This document shows positions 26,867 to 35,853 of a DNA stretch of 58,019 bases, piece after piece. The notes under the pieces are model-generated. The model had not been told where the DNA came from. It made no database searches and saw only the letters and a program-made list of their open reading frames with translations. The DNA comes from Gammaproteobacteria bacterium (GTDB lineage: Bacteria > Pseudomonadota > Gammaproteobacteria > Ga0077536). The stretch covers positions 1 to 58,019 of the forward strand of contig JAIEQK010000098.1 of assembly GCA_019747795.1 (NCBI GenBank), in the 5' to 3' direction. Position numbers and translations under genes: made by a program. Positions within the stretch are counted from its first letter, which is position 1. The number at the start of each line of letters is the position of its first letter.

Positions 26867-27364
26867 CTAATGGGACTGTGGTGCGGCCGGCAACTCGGCC
26901 GATGCAATCGATTGGTTCGTTGACTGCGCGCTGCGTCGGAGTTCGCCAATCTGGCGGTAGATGCGCTCGGCATAGGCCCGACGCCGTGCCGGGCTCGCGG
27001 AGTGATAGGCACCGATCGCTTCCCAGGTGTAACCCAGCCGTTGGACGTTACCGGCGAGGATCCATGCACCGACTTGAATATTGGTACAGGGCTCCAGTAA
27101 GTCGTGCTCGCCAATGCCATGCGTCGCGAGCTTCGGCAGCCAGGCTGAGTTGATCTGCATGAGTCCGATGTCGTGGGTGCCGTTCTGGTTGTGTCCGACG
27201 GCCTGGGGGTCGAGTGCCGATTCGGTGCGGGCGATGGCGTAGAGCAACTCGCTACTGACGCCGTAGCGGGCGGCCGCCGCGTCCCAGCACGCGTGGGCGG
27301 GCAGAGACGCAAGTAGCGAGAGTGCGGTGACGAGCCCTGCGGTAGATCCCCGGTGCGTCGTCAT
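26867..27364 (-). CDS. Conjugal lytic transglycosylase (SLT domain)
   Basis: Secreted 165-aa peptidoglycan lytic transglycosylase. Signal peptide up to about residue 25, then the SLT fold: LLYAIARTESALDP with catalytic Glu near 48, HDIGLMQINS, and WILAGNVQRLGYTWEAIGAYHSA. Such VirB1/orf169-type enzymes open the cell wall for T4SS assembly. First gene of the leftward transfer operon; ATG 27,364 chosen because it begins the signal peptide. The upstream extension of the frame is non-coding in character. Confidence 0.93.
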   Translation of the reverse strand: MTTHRGSTAGLVTALSLLASLPAHACWDAAAARYGVSSELLYAIARTESALDPQAVGHNQNGTHDIGLMQINSAWLPKLATHGIGEHDLLEPCTNIQVGAWILAGNVQRLGYTWEAIGAYHSASPARRRAYAERIYRQIGELRRSAQSTNQSIASAELPAAPQSH

Positions 27365-27649
27365 GCTCAATCGGCCTCCCTTCACTTTGATGCTGAACTG
27401 AGGCGGTTCGACCGAACCGCGTTGGCTCGCCATCCTAGGGACCGTGCGCGTGCGCTGCAGGGGCAATCGGGGCCTCGACGAGGCACTGATGACGCAGGCA
27501 TCGCTGCTCAATTGCTGTCTCAGATCGGGTTTGCTCGGCCATAGCAGCGCGCGGGCGGGACGCGGTCGCACGCGTCAAGGGCAAATCAGGTCTTCGTCTT
27601 CGCTTCAATAGACGCTGAGAGCCGTCACGGCAGCGCGAATACTTGTCGA
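27365..27649. promoter_or_regulatory. Divergent intergenic region between the T4SS operon and the mobilisation genes
   Basis: This 285-base gap separates the leftward transglycosylase gene from the rightward TraI_2-like gene, so it should contain both promoters. I cannot point to a convincing sigma70 pair. It is a candidate place for oriT because it lies next to the relaxase-like gene, but no clear nic-type inverted repeat is visible by eye. Confidence 0.35.
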
Positions 27650-28777
27650 ATGAAGATCAAAGTCGCGACTTTCTCATCGCTTTCACCGCCAGTGATCCCG
27701 CCTTCCTTCCCAACTGAACAACCGTTGCTTTCCGCGCAGGCGGTCATCGATGCAAGCGGGGTGGGGAACTTGATCGTCCTGCTTCGCGTCCGGATGGGAT
27801 TTCCGTCAGAGACTTTTGCATTGGCAGTGCGGCCACTGATCGGCGGCTATGCGCAGTGCGTGCAGCTAAGGCCGGTTCCAGGCTCCAGGCAATACAACGG
27901 TCCGGGAGGACACGTGCGCCGCGCCCTCGTTACGACGTTACGCGCGCTCGACTATCGGCGCGGCCAGATCTTGCCGCGCAATACACCGCCGGAGACGCTG
28001 GGCGCGCTCGCGCATCGCTGGACTTATGCGGTGTTCGTGGCAGCGCTGCTGCACGATCTCGACAGAGATCACGCCGAGGCTTCGATGCGACTATTCGAAA
28101 GCTGCGTGCCGCCGATTATCCAGACTTGGCTGGGTGAAGATCCCGCGCTGATGGTTGAACTGCGCGGCGTGCTGGCAGGCACCGCTGATCTGTCCAGTGT
28201 CATTGCCGAGTTGGTCGAGCGTGCAGCGCCAAGCGCGCGCCCGACCACCGTGGCGTCTGTCCTGCCTTTATCGCAGACCGGGTCGGTCGCAAGCACCGTG
28301 GAGTCGAGCGTTGAGCCGTCGCGTAATGCACCTGAGGCCGAGGAGCCTGAGTTCCTCGATAGCGTGATCGCAATGGGCTCTGAACGTCCCCGACGTTTCA
28401 TGACGTGGGTGCAGCAGGGGATCACGGATGGACGCTTGCCGGTCAACGCGCGTGGCGCGCTTGTGCATGGGGTCGAGGATGGCTTGCTGCTTGTATCGCC
28501 TCGCATCTTGCGCGCGTTCATTCAGCACGACGGCGCCGGCCAGGAGCAACCCAATGATGTCGCCAAGCGATTGCAGCGCGAAGTGCTGCGCGCCGGGTGG
28601 CACCTGAAGGCCGAGGGTGGTGTGAACCTGCACGCTTATGTGTGGAAGCAAGACGGACATCCGGCCGAACGCATCCACGGCATCGTGATCCTTGCACCAC
28701 AGCGCTTCTTCGATCCGATGCCGCCGCTCAACCCGGCGCTCGTGCGCGTGGGCGAGTCCGCGTCGAGCGTGAAGTGA
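27650..28777 (+). CDS. TraI_2-domain relaxase-like protein with altered metal site
   Basis: A 375-aa protein with the architecture of MOBH relaxases of SXT/R391-type elements. The N-terminal TraI_2 (HD-like) region contains YNGPGGHVRRALVTTLRAL near 84-102 and WTYAVFVAALLHDLD near 124-138; the C-terminal TraI_2_C region has FMTWVQQGITDGRLPVN and GALVHGVEDGLLLVSPRI. The final HD pair is kept, but the expected HH before PGG is RQ and the expected LxxH after it is VRRA, so several metal ligands are missing. It is also about half the size of SXT TraI. It may be a degenerate or specialised relaxase. Coupled to traD (TGATG). Confidence 0.72.
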   Translation: MKIKVATFSSLSPPVIPPSFPTEQPLLSAQAVIDASGVGNLIVLLRVRMGFPSETFALAVRPLIGGYAQCVQLRPVPGSRQYNGPGGHVRRALVTTLRALDYRRGQILPRNTPPETLGALAHRWTYAVFVAALLHDLDRDHAEASMRLFESCVPPIIQTWLGEDPALMVELRGVLAGTADLSSVIAELVERAAPSARPTTVASVLPLSQTGSVASTVESSVEPSRNAPEAEEPEFLDSVIAMGSERPRRFMTWVQQGITDGRLPVNARGALVHGVEDGLLLVSPRILRAFIQHDGAGQEQPNDVAKRLQREVLRAGWHLKAEGGVNLHAYVWKQDGHPAERIHGIVILAPQRFFDPMPPLNPALVRVGESASSVK

Positions 28778-30777
28778 TGGCCTATCCACTGGAAGCACGA
28801 TTGCGGCCGGCGGTCGAACTCGGGGCGGCCTCAGTATCGACGCTGAGCGCGGCCCTGGTGCTACTAAGCCCGGAATTCTTCTTGCTCGCGGCCCCTTGGG
28901 ATCTTGCGCTTGCGAGCGCGTTGCTAAGCCATGCGGCATGGCGAGGTGCGGCCGGGCTGAGAACACTGCGCTATCGCGCCAACTTACGACGCCGGCAGCG
29001 CTACGAATTGGACTCGGCAGCCATCCCCTGGTCGATGGCGCAGCTCTTTTTAGGACGGGGGTTTCGCTGGGATCAGCGCCATACCCAGCGCTTGTATGAG
29101 GCGCGGCTTCCCGTGAACAGGCACCTGCTTCAGGGCGGACCGTTCACACGGGCGTTGTCGGCGTTCATGCCAGCAGTGGACGCAGCAGCGGGTGTCGGTG
29201 GGGATCCCGCCATCCACGGTGTCGAGCCACACGAGACCGAGATCTGGATGGACCTGGAAGATCGCGTAGGGCACACGCTGGTGCTCGGCACCACACGCGT
29301 CGGCAAGACGCGCCTGGCAGAGCTGCTGATCGCGCAGGACATCCGTCGTGGCGAGGTGGTGATTGTTTTCGATCCGAAGGGCGATATCGATCTGCTGCGA
29401 CGTGTTTTTGCGGAAGCCGAGCGGGCTGGACGTGGCGGGGAGTTCTTCATGTTCCACCTCGGTCATCCCGAGATCTCGGCGCGCTATAACCCGGTGGGCA
29501 GCTTCTCCCGCATCACCGAGGTCGCCACTCGTATCGCTGGCCAATTGCCGTCGGAGGGCCAGTCAGCCGCCTTCAAGGAATTCGTCTGGCGCTTTGTGAA
29601 CGTCATGGCCCGCGCGCTCGTGGCGCTCGGCCGCAAACCCGACTATCAGGAGATCAACCGCTATGCGTCCGATGTCGAGCCGCTGCTGATTGACTACTTC
29701 GAGTATTGGCTCGACCGAGAGCCATCTGCCGCTGGTTGGCGGGACGACTTGAAAGCACTGTCCATCGACAAGAAGAATCTCGACAAGGGGCTGCAGTCGC
29801 GGGGCGCGCGTGCGGTCAGTGTCGTGGAGTACGCGCGGCGTAACAAGCTCTATGACCCGATTGCTCACGCGCTCGCGTCGACCCTCAACTACGAGAAGAG
29901 CCATTTCGACAAACTGGTGGCGTCGCTCCTGCCGTTGATGGAGAAGCTCACGACCGGCCGTACGGCCGCGCTACTCTCTCCTGAGTTAGATGACCCGACC
30001 GACTGGCGACCAGTGTTCGACTGGACGTCGGTGATCAATTTAGGCGGCATCGTTTACGTCGGGCTCGATGCACTCTCCGATTACGAAGTGGCCGGTGCGG
30101 TGGGAAACTCGATGTTCGCTGATCTCACCAGTGTGGCCGGCGGTCTCTACAAGTTCGGTGCGGGTCGCGGACTGCCCGGCGTAGTAACGCCCCGGCGGAT
30201 CGCTATACACGCCGACGAGTTCAACGAGTTGATCGGCGACGAGTTCATTCCACTGCTCAACAAGGCGGGCGGTGCAGGATATCAGGTTACGGCTTACACG
30301 CAGACCTGGTCAGACGTGGAAGCCCGCATCGGCTCGCCGGCCAAGGCGGGACAGATTGCCGGCAACTTCAATACGCTGATCATGCTGCGAGTGAAGGAGG
30401 TCGCCACTGCCGAGCTATTGACCAGCCAGTTGCCCGAAGTACACGTGGTTTCTACCGTCGTATCGTCGTCGGTTTCCGACACCAACGACCCGGCAGAATT
30501 CGCGGACTTCGCGAGCCGCAACGAAGATCGCATCGCCCCGGAAACCGTTCGGATGCTGGAACCCACCGATCTTGTGCAACTGCCCAAGGGTGAAGCCTTC
30601 GCACTTCTTCACGGCGGGCAACTGCACAAGATACGGATGCCGCTGCCGTCGGCATCGAGCGATCTGTTAATGCCCGCGAGCCTCGCCGCGATCGGGGAAA
30701 CGCTGCGCGCGCGCCTAGATGGGCCGTGGGATCAGCCGGATTATGCATCCGACTTGGACGACTCGCGTGGCATCTAA
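28777..30777 (+). CDS. traD: Conjugative coupling ATPase TraD (VirD4 family)
   Basis: Inner-membrane ATPase of 666 aa that delivers the relaxase-DNA complex to the T4SS. Two hydrophobic segments lie at about residues 14-50; Walker A is LGTTRVGKTRLAE near 168-178; FDPKGDIDLL follows near 198 and the Walker B-like IAIHADEFNEL near 472. This matches the SXT-type TraD. Start ATG 28,777 overlaps the upstream stop by one base; the 60 additional upstream codons are an artefact of frame. The motifs are intact. Confidence 0.95.
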   Translation: MAYPLEARLRPAVELGAASVSTLSAALVLLSPEFFLLAAPWDLALASALLSHAAWRGAAGLRTLRYRANLRRRQRYELDSAAIPWSMAQLFLGRGFRWDQRHTQRLYEARLPVNRHLLQGGPFTRALSAFMPAVDAAAGVGGDPAIHGVEPHETEIWMDLEDRVGHTLVLGTTRVGKTRLAELLIAQDIRRGEVVIVFDPKGDIDLLRRVFAEAERAGRGGEFFMFHLGHPEISARYNPVGSFSRITEVATRIAGQLPSEGQSAAFKEFVWRFVNVMARALVALGRKPDYQEINRYASDVEPLLIDYFEYWLDREPSAAGWRDDLKALSIDKKNLDKGLQSRGARAVSVVEYARRNKLYDPIAHALASTLNYEKSHFDKLVASLLPLMEKLTTGRTAALLSPELDDPTDWRPVFDWTSVINLGGIVYVGLDALSDYEVAGAVGNSMFADLTSVAGGLYKFGAGRGLPGVVTPRRIAIHADEFNELIGDEFIPLLNKAGGAGYQVTAYTQTWSDVEARIGSPAKAGQIAGNFNTLIMLRVKEVATAELLTSQLPEVHVVSTVVSSSVSDTNDPAEFADFASRNEDRIAPETVRMLEPTDLVQLPKGEAFALLHGGQLHKIRMPLPSASSDLLMPASLAAIGETLRARLDGPWDQPDYASDLDDSRGI

Positions 30778-31480
30778 GAACGCAGCCTTTCATGAGGGGG
30801 TCTTGGCGAGTCTGCTGCTCAGCCCGCTTAAGCTGGTCTTCTCGCTGACTCTGGGGCTCGTCGTTCTACTTCTTTGCGTGTGGATCATTGATTGGCTGTT
30901 TGTATTCAAATTCTGGCCGCAGGGCATCGAGCGACTACGCGAACTTTTAGCTCACGATCTTGCACGTGGCATAACGCTTTGCGCTAAGCAGGGAGGCAGC
31001 GCCAGCGCCATCACCGCGCCGGCGAATGCGTTGTACGCAATCGTGTTCGAGGCCACCGGCATTCATGGCATGGGTACGCAATTCGCCGACAGGTCAGCGC
31101 TGTCGATCCCCGACACGATTGTACGGCGGGGGTATGTCTCGCACGGAGAAGAAATCGAGACGGCGATGATCGGCACGCAGTTGCTCGGCGTGCGCGTGGC
31201 GATCTTGGCGCGGTTCGCGCCGCTGCTCCTGCTTCTCTACGCAGTCGGCGCCGCCGATGGACTCACCCAGCGTGCAATCCGCCGGGCCTGCGGCGGACGC
31301 GAATCGGCCAGCTTGTACCACCGAGCAAAGTACCTGCAGTTGGCGGTGCTGGGGTTAGGCGGACTTGCTCTGTTGATGTGGCCGGCAGCGGTGCACTGGC
31401 AACTGTGCGTTCCGTTGGGTGCGCTGGTAATGGGCGGCTGGGCGAGCGTGCAGTGGGCGTACTACAAGAAGCACATGTAG
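30743..31480 (+). CDS. DUF4400-type ICE membrane protein
   Basis: Integral membrane protein of 245 aa with hydrophobic segments at about residues 23-47, 155-172 and 197-230, between which lies a soluble region. It matches the DUF4400 family found immediately after traD in integrating conjugative elements; function unknown, presumably linked to coupling or entry exclusion. Overlaps the traD end. Two starts are possible: ATG 30,743 (used here) or GTG 30,767, which has a GGA eight bases upstream. Confidence 0.82.
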   Translation: MHPTWTTRVASKNAAFHEGVLASLLLSPLKLVFSLTLGLVVLLLCVWIIDWLFVFKFWPQGIERLRELLAHDLARGITLCAKQGGSASAITAPANALYAIVFEATGIHGMGTQFADRSALSIPDTIVRRGYVSHGEEIETAMIGTQLLGVRVAILARFAPLLLLLYAVGAADGLTQRAIRRACGGRESASLYHRAKYLQLAVLGLGGLALLMWPAAVHWQLCVPLGALVMGGWASVQWAYYKKHM

Positions 31481-31938
31481 CCTCATTGCTGGAGCTTGGG
31501 AGATGGAACGGGACGGCTTCAGAATTTCCAGAAGCGCGGAGCTTCGCGGCGCCAGCGTATCCATCATTGGGTCGTCGCGCCGCTGCAGCGGGTCGAGCCA
31601 GTCGGCCTTCGCGTTGGCCCACTCGATTCATACCCGAACAGGAAACGGGCAAGCAGAGGCGCCTCCGAGAAGTTGCAGTACTTCCTACAGGACTCCTGCT
31701 TTCATTTGCTTTGCAAATCCCAACTTCTTCGGGCCTTGAGCTGCATCAGCGAGCGCCGCTCCGTCAATTTGATATGGTCGATGTTCCACGTATTTGGGGG
31801 CGAATTAGACGCCGTTCGGTACGAAGAACGTGCTGCAGACGGCGGGCAATCGTTGACTCGGGGTAGTCGAAGGTATAGAAGGGTATTTTTTGGGAACATT
31901 GTACTTGCAAGCGTTATGGGACCGATGTATATATGGTC
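31481..31938. promoter_or_regulatory. 458-base intergenic region before the toxin-antitoxin genes
   Basis: No credible gene is seen; open frames here lack ribosome binding sites and have no recognisable composition. A candidate promoter for higB is TTGACT (31,853-31,858) and TATAGA (31,874-31,879), though the 15-base spacer is short. A second, TTGCAA / 17 bases / TATATA (ending at 31,933), would give an almost leaderless higB message. No operator palindrome is obvious. Confidence 0.35.
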
Positions 31939-32232
31939 ATGCGGATCATCGCCAAGAAGTCGCTCCGGGAGTTCTGGCAGCGTCATACAAATGCCGAGGA
32001 GCCGCTTCTCGCGTGGTATCGCGAGGTCCTCAAAGAAGACTGGGATACGCCTGCAAAGGTGAAGGAGAAGTACCGAAGCGCAAGCATCGTTGGCGGTAAC
32101 CGGGTGGTCTTCAATATCAAGGGCAACGACTACCGGCTGGTGGTGAGGATCAATTACCCGGCACGTATCGTCTACGTCCGTTTTGTCGGCACCCATGCCG
32201 AATATGACGTCATTGACGTCGAGGAAGTGTGA
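31939..32232 (+). CDS. higB: HigB-like toxin (mRNA interferase)
   Basis: A 97-aa protein of the HigB/RelE-like superfamily. MRIIAKKSLREFWQRH, ALLAWYREV-like (PLLAWYREVLKEDW), then ASIVGGNRVVFNIKGNDYRLVVRINY and RFVGTHAEYDVID are landmark positions of the HigB_toxin family, including the C-terminal HxxYD. HigB toxins cleave mRNA on the ribosome. ATG 31,939 gives the family start; ATG 31,933 would add two residues. The antitoxin gene follows after one base, toxin first, as in other hig loci. Confidence 0.9.
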   Translation: MRIIAKKSLREFWQRHTNAEEPLLAWYREVLKEDWDTPAKVKEKYRSASIVGGNRVVFNIKGNDYRLVVRINYPARIVYVRFVGTHAEYDVIDVEEV

Positions 32233-32233
32233 G

Positions 32234-33460
32234 ATGGCCAATACCAAGATCAAGCCGATCCGAACTGAGAAGGATTACGAAGCTGTGCTTGTGCGGATAG
32301 ATGCGCTTATGGACGCCGAGCCCGGCAGTGCCGAATTCGATGAGCTCGACGTTTTGGCCGACCTCGTCGAGCTCTACGAGAGCAAGCACGAGCCGATGGG
32401 TTATCCCAGCTCCGTCGCCGCGATCGAGTTCCGCATGGAACAAGGGAACCTGAGTCCGCGCGATCTGGTGCCGTACATCGGGAGTCGCGCCAAGGTTTCC
32501 GAAGTTCTATCCGGCAAGCGCTCGATCACCATGCCGATGGCACGTGCGCTCTACGAGCATCTCGGGATCCCTGCGGACGTATTGCTACGCGAGTCGGGGG
32601 GTGAGCTCGACGATCCGCTAGCGGACATGGAGTGGAGCCGGTTTCCAGTCAAGACGATGGCAAAGCTGGGCTGGATTCCAAACAGTCGAGGACTCGTGGG
32701 GTGCGCCGAGGAGATCATCCGCGACTTGATTAATCGAGTGGGCGGCCCGGACGTCGCTGGTGCTGCACTCTATCGAAAGAATGATCACGTACGCGCCAAC
32801 GCTAAGATGGACCCCTATTCGCTGAAATCTTGGTGCTGGCAGGTTCTGGCGAAAGCAAACGAGGAGCGGCCGACGGCGAACTATGCGCGTGGCACTGTCA
32901 CTTTGGACTTTCTCAAGAAGGTGGCACAACTGAGCTGGTCGGAGGAAGGTCCGCGGCTGGCGAAGGAACTGCTGGCCAAGCATGGTATTCCGCTCGTGAT
33001 AGTACAGCACCTGCCAAAGACATATCTCGACGGAGCAGCACTGCGCCTCGCCGATGGACGGCCTGTCATCGGGCTCACTCTGCGATACGACCGCATCGAC
33101 AATTTCTGGTTCTGCCTGTTGCACGAATTGGCACATGTCGGTCGGCACATGGACAACGATAAGGGCAATGCCTTTGTTGACGATCAAACACTCCGAAATG
33201 TAAACGGCGGGCGCGAGGATCCCCGAGAAGCGCAGGCGGATGACTGGGCGGAAGAGGCTCTCATACCGAGAGCGGCCTGGGAGGCAAGCGCCGTAAAAGA
33301 CCACCCGACGCCGACGACCGTCATGAATTTGGCGAATTCGCTCGGGATTCATCCTGCGATCGTCGCAGGAAGGGTCCGGTACCAACAGGAGAACTACCGA
33401 CTTCTTTCACAGTTCGTCGGCACCGGCGCGGTGCGGCGGCAATTCGGAATAGCAGTGTGA
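32234..33460 (+). CDS. HigA-type antitoxin fused to an ImmA/IrrE-like metallopeptidase domain
   Basis: A 408-aa protein. Residues 1-125 match HigA-type antitoxins: IRTEKDYEAVLVRIDALMDAEPGS, DLVELYESKHEPM and an HTH (DLVPYIGSRAKVSEVLSGKRSIT). The remaining 280 residues contain a zinc-peptidase motif HELAHVGRH near 307-315 with a later acidic stretch EAQADDWAEEALIP, as in ImmA/IrrE proteins that cleave repressors. ATG 32,234 has GAGGAAG upstream. The usual HigA is only 100-140 aa. The fusion suggests an antitoxin that can be inactivated or can cleave a partner; that is inference. Confidence 0.85.
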   Translation: MANTKIKPIRTEKDYEAVLVRIDALMDAEPGSAEFDELDVLADLVELYESKHEPMGYPSSVAAIEFRMEQGNLSPRDLVPYIGSRAKVSEVLSGKRSITMPMARALYEHLGIPADVLLRESGGELDDPLADMEWSRFPVKTMAKLGWIPNSRGLVGCAEEIIRDLINRVGGPDVAGAALYRKNDHVRANAKMDPYSLKSWCWQVLAKANEERPTANYARGTVTLDFLKKVAQLSWSEEGPRLAKELLAKHGIPLVIVQHLPKTYLDGAALRLADGRPVIGLTLRYDRIDNFWFCLLHELAHVGRHMDNDKGNAFVDDQTLRNVNGGREDPREAQADDWAEEALIPRAAWEASAVKDHPTPTTVMNLANSLGIHPAIVAGRVRYQQENYRLLSQFVGTGAVRRQFGIAV

Positions 33461-33504
33461 GGTAGTAGTTTGATGAACGAACCGAGGATAAACGGAGGTG
33501 TGGC

Positions 33505-34449
33505 GTGCCGTTAACGAATAGGCAGATTCGCTACTACGACAGCAACATACTCCGTCTTCCGGCCGAGAAGCGGAAGGAATATCACGGGCAGGTCGATCGA
33601 CTTATCGCGGAGCTTAGCCGAAGCGTCCGCGACAAGACTGAGATCAAAATTACCAGAGTGGTAAAAGCGGGCTCCTTCGCGAAATTCACTATTCTCCGCA
33701 AGTCGTCGGTGGACCCCGTCGATGTCGATGTTGTGTTCTACATCTCTGGCCGGAGCATTGACAGAGAGACCCTTGCGAACCTTAACGATCTGATCTTCGA
33801 CCTGCTGGTCAAAATCTATCCCAACAAGTCCGTTGAGCATTTCGAGATTCAGCGGAAGGCTGCCACAGTGTCGTTTGTAGGCAGCGGACTCAGTATTGAC
33901 ATCGTACCTGTGATCGAGGACGAACGCCGAGACGGTTATGGTTGGCAGTTCGACTTGCAGGACGGATCGAGCATGCAGACATGCGCGCCCTGCCAGATAA
34001 AGTTCGTTCGCGACCGGAAAGACCGAGATCCAGATTTTCGGACCCTAGTGCGGTTGGCGAAGAAGTGGCGCAACCAAGCAGAGCTGAAGCCGCTGAAGTC
34101 GTTCACGATCGAACTCATCATGGCATACCTACTGGATCAGGAGGGAGCTAAAGGCTCCGTAGAGCAACGATTCCGGCGATTTCTACTCTATGTCGCCCAG
34201 TCGGAGTTGAAGGAGCGTATCCAGTTCCCTGAGAACACCGGGCCGTTCGGAGTCTTCTCCGGTCCGGTCGTCATTCTCGATCCAGTTTGCAGCCTCAACA
34301 ACGTTGCGTCGCGTCTCAGTGAGACGGAGCGCCAGCAGATCGCTGAGGCGGCGCGGGAGGCGTGGGAGACGGCGAACTTCGCTTCCGCAGAGAATGAAAT
34401 TGAATCCTGGAAGGAAATCTTCGGGCCGCGGTTCAAGGTTGAGGATTGA
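33505..34449 (+). CDS. CBASS CD-NTase (cyclic oligonucleotide synthase)
   Basis: Nucleotidyltransferase of the cGAS/DncV-like family, 314 aa. The catalytic signature is KAGSFAKFT near 54-61 (GS motif) with VDVDVVFY near 71-78 (D-x-D) and SIDIVPV near 131 (third acidic residue). It would make a cyclic di- or trinucleotide on phage infection. Its downstream partners HORMA and TRIP13 mark this as type III CBASS, usually clade C or D enzymes; clade is inferred from context. GTG start with GGAGGT seven bases upstream, so the start is secure. No other promoter is visible after higA, 44 bases upstream. Confidence 0.92.
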   Translation: MPLTNRQIRYYDSNILRLPAEKRKEYHGQVDRLIAELSRSVRDKTEIKITRVVKAGSFAKFTILRKSSVDPVDVDVVFYISGRSIDRETLANLNDLIFDLLVKIYPNKSVEHFEIQRKAATVSFVGSGLSIDIVPVIEDERRDGYGWQFDLQDGSSMQTCAPCQIKFVRDRKDRDPDFRTLVRLAKKWRNQAELKPLKSFTIELIMAYLLDQEGAKGSVEQRFRRFLLYVAQSELKERIQFPENTGPFGVFSGPVVILDPVCSLNNVASRLSETERQQIAEAAREAWETANFASAENEIESWKEIFGPRFKVED

Positions 34450-34453
34450 GGAA

Positions 34454-34960
34454 ATGAGTTACACAGTCTCTGAATCCAGAAGCAGCACATACACGCTTAC
34501 CGACATCGAAACTGTCATACGGCGTTTCACTGCGGACATCGTAATGATCGCCCAGAGTACGGGAGCGATCACTGAGGCCGAAGCCCGCGACTACGCGCAT
34601 GACGTCGAGGCGTTGGCAAAAGCGGGGTACCTCAAAACGGTCGACCTTACCCTCTTCTGCGGAGCTGACGAGATTCGCGCGACTCAGTACGTAGTCGCCA
34701 CGTCGGCAGGAGATCTTAAGATGAGCCGGCCGGGTGGCGTCATGTGGCCACGTGTTCCTGACTCGTATCTGCGGATCGTCCTCAGCTACACGGACACTTA
34801 CATCCCGGCTGCAAGAGAGACAATGAAGCGCAAGCTACAGCTACTTATCAACTGGATGCCTACCGACGCGGATACGAGTCATTCGAGACTGACCCCAAGC
34901 GGTGGTCGCAGTTATACGAGTAACGGGTGGGGCATACAGCGCAGAGACTACGCTGCATGA
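34454..34960 (+). CDS. Bacterial HORMA-domain protein (Cap7-like)
   Basis: A 168-aa protein beginning MSYTVSESRSSTYT, then DIETVIRRFTADIVMIAQSTGAITEAEA, the helical start of bacterial HORMA-1 proteins, and a C-terminal RSYTSNGWGIQRRDYAA resembling the closure motif or seat-belt end of these sensors. In type III CBASS the HORMA protein in its closed form binds a peptide and activates the CD-NTase. ATG 34,454 is preceded by GAGGA and lies five bases after the CD-NTase stop; the longer open frame reaching back to 34,304 overlaps the CD-NTase and is not used. Confidence 0.85.
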   Translation: MSYTVSESRSSTYTLTDIETVIRRFTADIVMIAQSTGAITEAEARDYAHDVEALAKAGYLKTVDLTLFCGADEIRATQYVVATSAGDLKMSRPGGVMWPRVPDSYLRIVLSYTDTYIPAARETMKRKLQLLINWMPTDADTSHSRLTPSGGRSYTSNGWGIQRRDYAA

Positions 34961-35853
34961 ATGAGATAAAGATATTTGATAGCGAGACTGTACTGCCCGA
35001 CAGCGGGCTTTCCGCGAAGGAGCAGACGTTGCTTGGCTTCGAGAAACGCTACGAGCGTGTGCGCGACCAGTTGCGGCTGTTGCTTAGCATGGATGAGCTT
35101 GGCGTCTGGAACAAAAAACATCACGGCGGCAGGCTTGCTCTTTGTGCTTTGGTCGCCGAACAATATCCACTGGCCATCTTCCATGGCGACGTCGGCACGG
35201 GCAAGACGGCCATGGCCGAATGTATCGCGAACCGGCTTATCCATGAGTCGCACACAGAGGACTCGGTTCTCTTCAAGCTGAGTAACCGCGTTCGCGGATC
35301 TGGCAAGGTCGGCGAGATGGGAACGCTCCTCGCCGAGGCCTTCCATAAGGTCACGCAAGCAGCCGGACGGGGCCGCCGCGCGATCTTGGTGATTGACGAA
35401 GCCGATTCCCTAGCGGCGGCGCGATCACAGAATCACAGTCACCACGAAGACAAGGTCGCCGTAAACACGCTGATCCAAGGGATCGACGACCTCCGCCGAT
35501 ATGGAGGTCGGGTCGTAGTAATCCTCTGCACAAATCGATCCTCTGTGGTCGATCCCGCACTCTTACGACGGGCTGCGGTCACCGAAGAGTTTAAGCGGCC
35601 GTCTGGCGACGAGCGGCGGCAGCTCTTTGTAATGGATCTTGGAGCGCTGGCGTTGACGGAGCCCGAATTGCGCTACTTGGTTGATAGTACGGGAGAACGC
35701 GAAGGTCACCCAGAATGGACGTATTCGGACATTCGAACCCGCCTCTACCCGGCCGCGTTGGCACTAGCGTTCCCTAACGGACCGCTGCGGTTCGACCACC
35801 TGCGAACCGTTGCCGCCACCATGCAGGCGTCACCGGTGGTGGAGAATCTCTAA
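34957..35853 (+). CDS. TRIP13/Pch2-like AAA ATPase (Cap6-like)
   Basis: AAA+ ATPase of 298 aa. Walker A is HGDVGTGKTAMAE near 75-87, Walker B is ILVIDEADSL near 143-152, and sensor-1 is ILCTNRSS near 190. In type III CBASS this remodeller opens HORMA and switches the CD-NTase off in the absence of phage. ATG 34,957 overlaps the HORMA stop as ATGA; the stop TAA overlaps the next ATG by one base. The order CD-NTase, HORMA, TRIP13 is the standard one. Confidence 0.92.
   Translation: MNEIKIFDSETVLPDSGLSAKEQTLLGFEKRYERVRDQLRLLLSMDELGVWNKKHHGGRLALCALVAEQYPLAIFHGDVGTGKTAMAECIANRLIHESHTEDSVLFKLSNRVRGSGKVGEMGTLLAEAFHKVTQAAGRGRRAILVIDEADSLAAARSQNHSHHEDKVAVNTLIQGIDDLRRYGGRVVVILCTNRSSVVDPALLRRAAVTEEFKRPSGDERRQLFVMDLGALALTEPELRYLVDSTGEREGHPEWTYSDIRTRLYPAALALAFPNGPLRFDHLRTVAATMQASPVVENL

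Noticed and set aside
31503-31866. Open frames in the gap before higB
   Set aside because: Several short overlapping frames, none with a ribosome binding site or a coherent protein; treated as intergenic.
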